Source: DATAFO01 sp046728935 (GTDB taxonomy: Bacteria > Actinomycetota > Thermoleophilia > Solirubrobacterales > 70-9). Taken from it: 10,696 nucleotides of DNA. Shown in pieces: positions 6,717 to 10,696 of the stretch. The stretch is from NCBI GenBank assembly GCA_046728935.1, contig JBKPFS010000164.1, positions 1 to 10,696 of the forward strand, in the 5' to 3' direction. The notes beneath the pieces are model-generated. The model saw nothing but the letters and a program-made list of their open reading frames with translations. It did not search any database and was not told where the DNA came from. A program made the position numbers and the translations under genes. Every line of letters starts with the position of its first letter. Within the stretch, counting starts at the first letter, position 1.

Positions 6717-7463
6717 CTAGACGTCGTTGAAGAAGTTGAGCCCGAAGCGCTCGAGCAGCTTCTGCGCCTGGATGTTGAGCTGAAAGAGCTCGTTGGTGTA
6801 GACAAGGACTCCCATCGCGATCAGGATCACGCCTCCCGTGGCGATGATCGCCGCGTAGTGGCGCTTGATCGCGGCGATTGCGGTCGTCGCGCGCGAGAAG
6901 GCGAGCGCCGTGAGCAGGAATGGGATCCCCAGGCCCGCGGAGTAGAAGCCCAGAAGCAGGGCGGCGCGGCCGGCCGACTCCGAGAGCGCGGCGGCGCTGA
7001 GGATCGCGGCCAGCGTCGGGCCGACGCACGGCGTCCAGGCGATCGCAAAGGCGGCACCGGCCATCACCGGGCCTCCCCTCCCGGCCCGCCTGACCAGGGC
7101 GTCCACGTGCCATTCCCGGTTGAGCCGGGCGACGAACATGCTGGCGACGAACAGCACGCCCATTGCGACGATCACGGTGCCGGCCACCTTGTTCAGCAGC
7201 TGGCGGTTGTCCCGCAGGGTTTCGCCGATGCCGGTCGCGGTGAGGCCGAGGAGGACGAAGATCGCCGAGAAGGCCGCGATGAACAGCAGGCTGGGCCAGA
7301 GCACGCGGCGCCAGCCGGCCCGCTCGATTTTCCCAGGATCGACGCCCGCCACGGCCGAGAGATAACCCGGCACCAGCGGCAGGACGCAGGGGGAGAGAAA
7401 CGACACGAGCCCCGCCGCGAGCGCCGCGAAGATGCCGACTCCGGCTGCTGGGTCGCTCGCCAC
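6717..7463 (-). CDS. ccdA: CcdA-family cytochrome c biogenesis / thiol-disulfide transporter
   Basis: A 248-residue integral membrane protein of the CcdA/DsbD-beta family, which takes electrons from cytoplasmic thioredoxin and passes them across the membrane to extracytoplasmic thiol proteins. About six hydrophobic helices can be seen (about 8-35, 55-79, 93-113, 132-160, 165-190, 204-225). The two family-defining cysteines are present in pseudo-symmetric motifs: SPCVLPLVPGYLS (Cys 26) and TPCVGPTLAAIL (Cys 146). Length is normal for CcdA. The GTG start at 7463 is supported by AGGAGG 8 bases upstream. It follows the TlpA-like gene after 12 bases, so the two are cotranscribed, and TlpA is its likely electron acceptor. 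No other cytochrome c maturation gene (ResB, CcsA, CcmF) is in the window, so a role in general envelope thiol reduction is equally possible. Confidence 0.92.
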   Translation of the reverse strand: MASDPAAGVGIFAALAAGLVSFLSPCVLPLVPGYLSAVAGVDPGKIERAGWRRVLWPSLLFIAAFSAIFVLLGLTATGIGETLRDNRQLLNKVAGTVIVAMGVLFVASMFVARLNREWHVDALVRRAGRGGPVMAGAAFAIAWTPCVGPTLAAILSAAALSESAGRAALLLGFYSAGLGIPFLLTALAFSRATTAIAAIKRHYAAIIATGGVILIAMGVLVYTNELFQLNIQAQKLLERFGLNFFNDV

Positions 7464-7471
7464 GCCCAGGG

Positions 7472-7477
7472 CCTCCT
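7472..7477 (-). promoter_or_regulatory. Ribosome-binding site of ccdA overlapping the stop of the TlpA-like gene
   Basis: Read on the minus strand, AGGAGG lies 8 bases before the GTG start of ccdA and overlaps the TAG stop of the upstream thioredoxin gene. It decides the GTG start and implies coupled translation of the two genes. Confidence 0.7.
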
Positions 7478-8066
7478 ATCCGCGGAGCAGATAGTTGTGG
7501 ATGTCGGCGTTGAGTGTGCCCTCGTCGGGGTACGCGCCGTTGCGCACGAACACGATCTCGCCTTGCTTGTCGATGAACCACGTCGTTGGCGAGAAGCCGG
7601 CCCAATCAAGCGAGGCGACAGCCTCGGCATCCGGGTCGAAAATGCTGGGATAGGGCACCGGGAACTCGCGAAGAAACTGCTCCGCGGCGTCGCGGTCGTC
7701 ATGGATGTCCACGCCGAGGAATGCGACCTCCTTCGCGTGCTCGTCGGCGAGCTCGGCAAAGAACGGGAACTCGGCACGACAAGGCGGGCACCAAGAGCCC
7801 CACTGGTTGACGACGATCGGATGGCCCCGCAGGTCCGAGAGCTTCGCCTCCAGGGCCTCGGTGGAACCGTCGATGAGCTCGCTCGCCTGCGCGCGGTTTG
7901 TGGCGAGCGGCTTTGGGAGGTCCCCGGTCACCGCCGCGGGAGCTGGCGAAGCGGTCCCGCCGTCCGCGCCCCCCTCGGTGTCCGAGCCACAGGCAGCGAT
8001 CGCGACCGCCGCCACCAGCGCCAGGAGCGCGAGGAGCAGGCGTCGACCGAGCCTCGGCTTGGCCAT
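7476..8066 (-). CDS. TlpA/ResA-like thioredoxin-fold lipoprotein
   Basis: A 196-residue exported thiol-disulfide oxidoreductase. The signal peptide has a basic start (MAKPRLGRR), a Leu/Ala-rich core and the lipobox I-A-A-C (23-26), so it should be anchored on the outer face of the membrane. A Gly/Ala-rich linker leads to a thioredoxin fold from about 62. The active site is WCPPC (92-96), with VVNQWGSWCPPCRAEFP typical of the AhpC-TSA/TlpA/ResA group, and the expected cis-Pro is at 160 (SPTTWFID). Family members reduce apocytochrome c or other envelope disulfides, using electrons from CcdA, encoded directly downstream. The WCPPC sequence is more typical of TlpA/CcmG-like reductases than of oxidases. 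The ATG at 8066 begins the signal peptide; the ribosome-binding site is weak (AGGTCAG). Its promoter should lie in the 135-base divergent gap before the DUF427 gene. Confidence 0.93.
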   Translation of the reverse strand: MAKPRLGRRLLLALLALVAAVAIAACGSDTEGGADGGTASPAPAAVTGDLPKPLATNRAQASELIDGSTEALEAKLSDLRGHPIVVNQWGSWCPPCRAEFPFFAELADEHAKEVAFLGVDIHDDRDAAEQFLREFPVPYPSIFDPDAEAVASLDWAGFSPTTWFIDKQGEIVFVRNGAYPDEGTLNADIHNYLLRG

Positions 8067-8188
8067 CTGACCTATGACCCGGGCGGTCGATGGGGCGATT
8101 CAGGGAGCCCCGGCTGCGCACGCCCGACCGCGAGCATGAATCGCCTGCCGGGCGGGGAGGTCAACGAGTAGAGAGGCCCGAAGCTCCG

Positions 8189-8199
8189 AGGAGGTGATT
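8189..8199 (+). promoter_or_regulatory. Full-length Shine-Dalgarno sequence for the DUF427 gene
   Basis: AGGAGGTGATT is an almost complete match to the 3' end of 16S rRNA, placed shortly before the GTG at 8202. It fixes the start of the DUF427 gene. The optimal site suggests the gene is, or was, highly translated. Confidence 0.8.
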
Positions 8200-8201
8200 C
8201 C

Positions 8202-8522
8202 GTGAGGGGCGTCTGGAACGGAGTTGTGCTCGCGGAGAGCGACGAGACGGTCGTCGTCGAAGGCAACCACTACTTCCCGCCCGAGAGCGTCGACTTCACG
8301 CACCTGAAACCGAGCTGGATGCGGTCGGTGTGCTTCTGGAAGGGCATCGCGAGCTACTACACGGTCGAGCCGGGAGGTGAGCGCAACCGCGATGCCGCCT
8401 GGACCTACCGCCACCCGCTCCCCTGGATCCGGAAAGATCCGCGAGCACGTCGCCTTCTGGAACGGGGTCGAGGTGCGCCCGTAGGGCGTCGCGCCAGTGG
8501 TCAGGGCGCCCGATGCGGGTAG
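8202..8522 (+). CDS. DUF427 domain protein, frame shifted near its 3' end
   Basis: The first 78 or so residues are a clear DUF427 domain: VWNGVVLAESDETVVVEGN (4-22), HYFPPESV, SVCFWKGIASYY (42-53) and NRDAAWTY. DUF427 proteins are small, about 93 residues, and of poorly defined function. In the frame as given, the domain breaks after WIRK (about residue 78) and continues as Arg/Gly-rich sequence to a stop at 8520-8522. Shifting by one base near 8430-8437 restores the family ending KIREHVAFWNGVEVRP with a stop at 8482-8484, giving 93 residues. One extra base in CCGGAAAG explains this. The real product is therefore probably 8202-8484; the break is either a recent mutation or a sequence error. 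The GTG start is supported by an excellent ribosome-binding site. The DsrE gene follows on the same strand. Confidence 0.75.
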   Translation: MRGVWNGVVLAESDETVVVEGNHYFPPESVDFTHLKPSWMRSVCFWKGIASYYTVEPGGERNRDAAWTYRHPLPWIRKDPRARRLLERGRGAPVGRRASGQGARCG

Positions 8523-8543
8523 TCCGTATCCATGAGTGACCGA

Positions 8544-8549
8544 AGGAGG
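8544..8549 (+). promoter_or_regulatory. Ribosome-binding site deciding the DsrE gene start
   Basis: AGGAGG sits 6 bases before the ATG at 8556. An in-frame ATG at 8532 lies upstream of this site and would place it inside the coding region, so 8556 is preferred. Confidence 0.7.
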
Positions 8550-8555
8550 GAAGCG

Positions 8556-8909
8556 ATGACCAAGGCCGCGATAGTCGTCCTCGCCGACACCGAGACCGCG
8601 GGCGATCTCGGTCGGGTGGTCAATGCCCTGAACACGGCGAAGGAGTTCAAGGAGGCCGGCGACGAGGTAACTCTCATCTTCGACGGGGCCGGGACCAAGT
8701 GGATTCCGGAGCTGTCGAACGGCCACAAGTACAGCGGGCTCTACGACGACGTCCAAGACAAGATCGCGGGCGCCTGCGAGTACTGCTCCAAGGCGTACGG
8801 TGTCCGCGAGCAAGTCGAGTCGAGCGGCGTGGAGCTCCTCGGCGAGTACGAGCACCACCCGAGCCTCCACGGCTATGCGGAGCAGGGCTATCAGGTGATC
8901 ACGTTCTAG
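8556..8909 (+). CDS. DsrE-family protein
   Basis: A 117-residue cytoplasmic protein of the DsrE/DsrF-like fold. It starts with a beta strand (KAAIVVLAD, 3-11), then a helix with RVVNALNTAKEFKEAGDEV and the strand TLIFDGAGTKWIPEL (39-53). A Cys pair, C74 and C77 (GACEYCSKAYGV), sits where DsrE-type proteins carry their sulfur-accepting Cys. The end GYQVITF is the usual final strand. Known members relay persulfide sulfur or serve as small thiol proteins; this one is a stand-alone homologue, so a specific sulfur-oxidation role cannot be claimed. No other dsr or tus gene is in view. It probably shares a transcript with the DUF427 gene, 71 bases downstream of that gene's restored stop. Its last 11 bases overlap the 3' end of the convergent oxidoreductase gene. 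Confidence 0.85.
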   Translation: MTKAAIVVLADTETAGDLGRVVNALNTAKEFKEAGDEVTLIFDGAGTKWIPELSNGHKYSGLYDDVQDKIAGACEYCSKAYGVREQVESSGVELLGEYEHHPSLHGYAEQGYQVITF

Positions 8910-10271
8910 CCGCGTGCGCGGCGGCGCGAGCCTCTCCGAGCCGGGCGGCGAGGTCGCCGAGCGCGTTGACGAACGCCTCCGAGAACGTCGGAAACGGCTG
9001 GATCGTGTCCCGCAGGATCTCGAGCGGGACCTCGCCGCGGATCGCGAGCGTCGCCTGCTGAAGCCACTCGCCCGCCTCCGGACCCACGGCGTAGGCGCCG
9101 GGCAGCCTCTCGCCGTCGGTGACCAGGGTGAGGAAGCCGGGGCGCTCGGCGTACTCGCGGGTGTAGGTCGAGGTGGGCGACGCCGGAGAGCTCCACGGTG
9201 CCGGTGGCTACGCCCTCCTGCTCGCCGCCCGCGGCGACCTGCGGGTCGGTGAACACGACCCGAGGCACCGCCCGGTAGTCGGCGCGCGCCGCCTCGCCGA
9301 ACATGTCGCGGGCGGCGATCCTCGCCTGGTACTTGCCGACGTGGGTGAACGGCATGATCGCGGTGGCGTCGCCGATCGCCCAGATCCCGTCGGCGGCGCG
9401 CAGGTGCTCGTCGACCGGCACGGCCCCGCCTACGAGCCGGATGCGGACGTTCTCGAGGCCCAAGCCGTCGAGGCGCGGCCGGCGGCCGGTCGCAACGAGG
9501 AGTCGCTCGCCGCGTAGCTCGGCCCCGTCGTCGAAGCGAAGGACGTAGTGGTCGCCCTCCCGCTCCGCCGCGGACGCCGGGCTGCCGAGCCTCAGCTCAA
9601 TCCCCTCCGCCCGCAGTGCCTCGGCGAGCGCCTCGCCGACGCCCGCAGCCTCGCGGGGCAGGAGCCGCTCGGCACTCTCGACGATCGTCACCGCCACGCC
9701 CATCCGTCCGAGCGCCTGGGCGATCTCGACCCCGGACGGCCCGCCGCCAAGGATCAAAGCGAGCTGGGGAGCTCCTTCACGCTGGTCGCCTCGCGGTTCG
9801 TCCACACGCCCTCGAGGCGGTCGAGCCCCTCGATCGGCGGAAACGCCGGCGCCGATCCGGTCGCGACGACGATCCTCTCCGTCTCATACTCCCGCCCGTC
9901 GACGCTCACGCGCCCGGGCCCGGCGATGCCATGGCCGCGCAGGAGCTCGATCCTGTTCTCGTCGAGCCACGCCACCTGCCCCGCGTCGTCCCAGTCGGAG
10001 ACCATGAAGTCGCGCCACCCGAGCGCCTCGCCGACGTCGATCTCGCCGTCGATAGCCTCGCGGGCGCCCGGCGCCTGGCGGCGGCTGAGAGAGCCTCGCC
10101 CGGCCGAAGCAGCGTCTTCGACGGGATACAGGCCCAGTAGGAGCACTCACCCGCCACCAGCTCGTGCTCGACGATCGCGACGCGCAGGCCACCGTCGGCG
10201 AGCTCTCCGGCACAGACCTCGCCCGCGGGCCCGGCCCCAATCACGACTGCGTCGAAGCTCTCATCGCTCAT
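8899..10271 (-). pseudogene. FAD/NAD(P)-dependent disulfide oxidoreductase (MerA/Lpd-like), broken by three frame changes
   Basis: Joined across three frame changes, this reads as one class I pyridine nucleotide-disulfide oxidoreductase of about 457 residues, normal for the family. The N-terminus has the FAD motif VIGAGPAG (10-17) and a redox pair C43-x4-C48 in GECSYWACIPSK. A second stretch ends with IVVATGSAPAFPPIEGLD. A third begins with the NAD(P) motif ILGGGPSGVEIAQ and holds ATGRRPRLDGLGLENV and GIWAIGDATAIMPFTHVGKYQ. A fourth contains TYTREYAERPGFLTLV and the dimerisation end TIQPFPTFSEAFVNAL. Frame changes fall near 10066-10095 and 9752-9765 (each fits one missing base) and near 9168-9186 (one extra or two missing). 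The ATG at 10271 has AGAGGAG 5 bases upstream. The usual catalytic His of HxHPTxSE is replaced (IQPFPTFSE), so the enzyme would be atypical even if intact. Decay and sequence error cannot be separated here. Confidence 0.85.
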
Positions 10272-10414
10272 GCTCGCTCCTCTGGTTAGGTGACAACTGC
10301 CTCCCCACTAGGACCGGGGCCTCTTCACGCCGGTTCACCCACCCGCCTGAATCGTCTCCCTGGTCGGGTGGTCAAAGCCCGGAACCCGACTCGCCGATCC
10401 AGAGGAGGTGCCGC
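10272..10414. promoter_or_regulatory. Divergent intergenic region between the oxidoreductase and the membrane protein
   Basis: This 143-base gap separates divergent starts, so it should hold promoters for both genes. Ribosome-binding sites are visible at both ends: AGAGGAG on the minus strand (10277-10283) and AGGAGGTG on the plus strand (10403-10410). An inverted repeat, CCACCCG at 10339-10345 and CGGGTGG at 10365-10371 with a 19-base spacer, lies between them and could be an operator or chance. No convincing -10/-35 pair could be assigned. Confidence 0.4.
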
Positions 10415-10696
10415 GTGACTTTTGACACGAATTCGCTGCTGCGGGGGCTTGATGAACGACTCGCACGAGGCGTCGTCGCGGGGCTCGCCGCCGGGCTGCT
10501 GTTCCTGCTCGCGAACATGTGGTACGCGGACAGCCAGGACCTGCCCGCGGTCGCGCCGCTCTATGACATCTCGACGATCTTCCACTTCTCCGACCGGCCC
10601 GATCCCGTGCCGGAGAACGCGGTCATCGGGCTAGTCGTCCACCTCACCCTCTCCGCGGGCTTCGGGGCGGTGTTCGCGGCCTTGGCGCCCATGTTC
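10415..10696 (+). CDS. Membrane protein of unknown family, 3' partial
   Basis: The frame opens with GTG at 10415, preceded by AGGAGGTG at 10403-10410, and remains open to the right edge, giving 94 residues. An amphipathic N-terminus (MTFDTNSLLRGLDERLARG) leads into a hydrophobic helix at about residues 19-38 (GVVAGLAAGLLFLLANMWYA). A connecting segment of about 35 residues follows (DSQDLPAVAPLYDISTIFHF and beyond, ending near PVPEN), then a second helix from about 73 (AVIGLVVHLTLSAGFGAVFA) that is still open at the edge. It looks like the start of a multi-pass membrane protein. I do not recognise the family. It is divergent from the oxidoreductase gene. Confidence 0.72.
   Translation, partial: MTFDTNSLLRGLDERLARGVVAGLAAGLLFLLANMWYADSQDLPAVAPLYDISTIFHFSDRPDPVPENAVIGLVVHLTLSAGFGAVFAALAPMF

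Noticed and set aside
6316..8171. Long frames on both strands over the ccdA/TlpA region (minus 6316-7605, plus 6405-8171)
   Set aside because: Shadows of the anti-sigma, ccdA and TlpA-like genes, which have clear motifs in the frames reported.
8136..8171. Possible 11-codon leader peptide before the DUF427 gene
   Set aside because: No good ribosome-binding site, no attenuator-like structure, and too short to support from one sequence.
8100..8870. Minus-strand open frame of 256 residues opposite DUF427 and DsrE
   Set aside because: It is antisense to two genes with clear domains and good ribosome-binding sites, and has no recognisable motif.
10381..10405. GGAAC as an ECF-type -35 element upstream of the membrane protein
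   Set aside because: No matching CGTC-like -10 at 16-17 bases, so the pentamer alone is not evidence.
1..10696. CRISPR arrays, tRNA/rRNA genes, insertion sequences, att sites
   Set aside because: No short direct-repeat arrays, cloverleaf-like segments, transposase motifs or flanking inverted repeats were found. The only large repeat is the DUF3179 gene pair.

Overview
The window is a GC-rich, gene-dense bacterial segment. Third codon positions are strongly G/C, GTG starts are common, and the protein families are paired DUF3179 proteins, DUF427, an ECF sigma factor with zinc-finger anti-sigma proteins, and actinobacterial-style lipoproteins. Together these suggest a high-GC actinobacterium, plausibly Thermoleophilia (Solirubrobacterales or Gaiellales relatives). 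That placement is inferred from composition and gene content only. No rRNA, tRNA, CRISPR array, insertion sequence or phage gene was seen, and no stretch longer than about 150 bases lacks a gene.

Layout: positions 2-6646 hold nine plus-strand genes, packed tightly enough to form one to three transcription units. They begin with a radical SAM enzyme of the archaeal tetraether-lipid-synthase-like type, cut by the left edge. An overlapping SAM-dependent methyltransferase of the DVU_1556/ArsM-like type follows, then a membrane-anchored SRPBCC protein. Next are two tandem DUF3179 paralogues, one a lipoprotein and one signal-anchored, and a 44-residue membrane peptide ending in CLGC that is translationally coupled to the second paralogue. 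The block ends with an ECF sigma factor bracketed by two small, clearly paralogous zinc-binding anti-sigma proteins.

Positions 6717-8066 hold a minus-strand operon of a TlpA/ResA-like thioredoxin lipoprotein followed by the CcdA electron transporter. This is a standard pair for carrying reducing power across the membrane. Positions 8202-8909 return to the plus strand with a DUF427 gene, whose frame is shifted near its 3' end, and a DsrE-family protein. Positions 8899-10271 on the minus strand encode a FAD/NAD(P) disulfide oxidoreductase broken by three frame changes. A new plus-strand membrane protein starts at 10415 and runs off the right edge.

Functionally, much of the window concerns thiol and disulfide redox at the cell envelope: CPLC in DUF3179, CLGC in the peptide, WCPPC in TlpA, the two-cysteine CcdA, CEYC in DsrE and CSYWAC in the oxidoreductase. 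The least ordinary parts are the radical SAM / methyltransferase / SRPBCC trio, the sigma factor between twin anti-sigma proteins, and the cluster of four frame breaks between about 8430 and 10095. That cluster is either gene decay or a patch of poor sequence.
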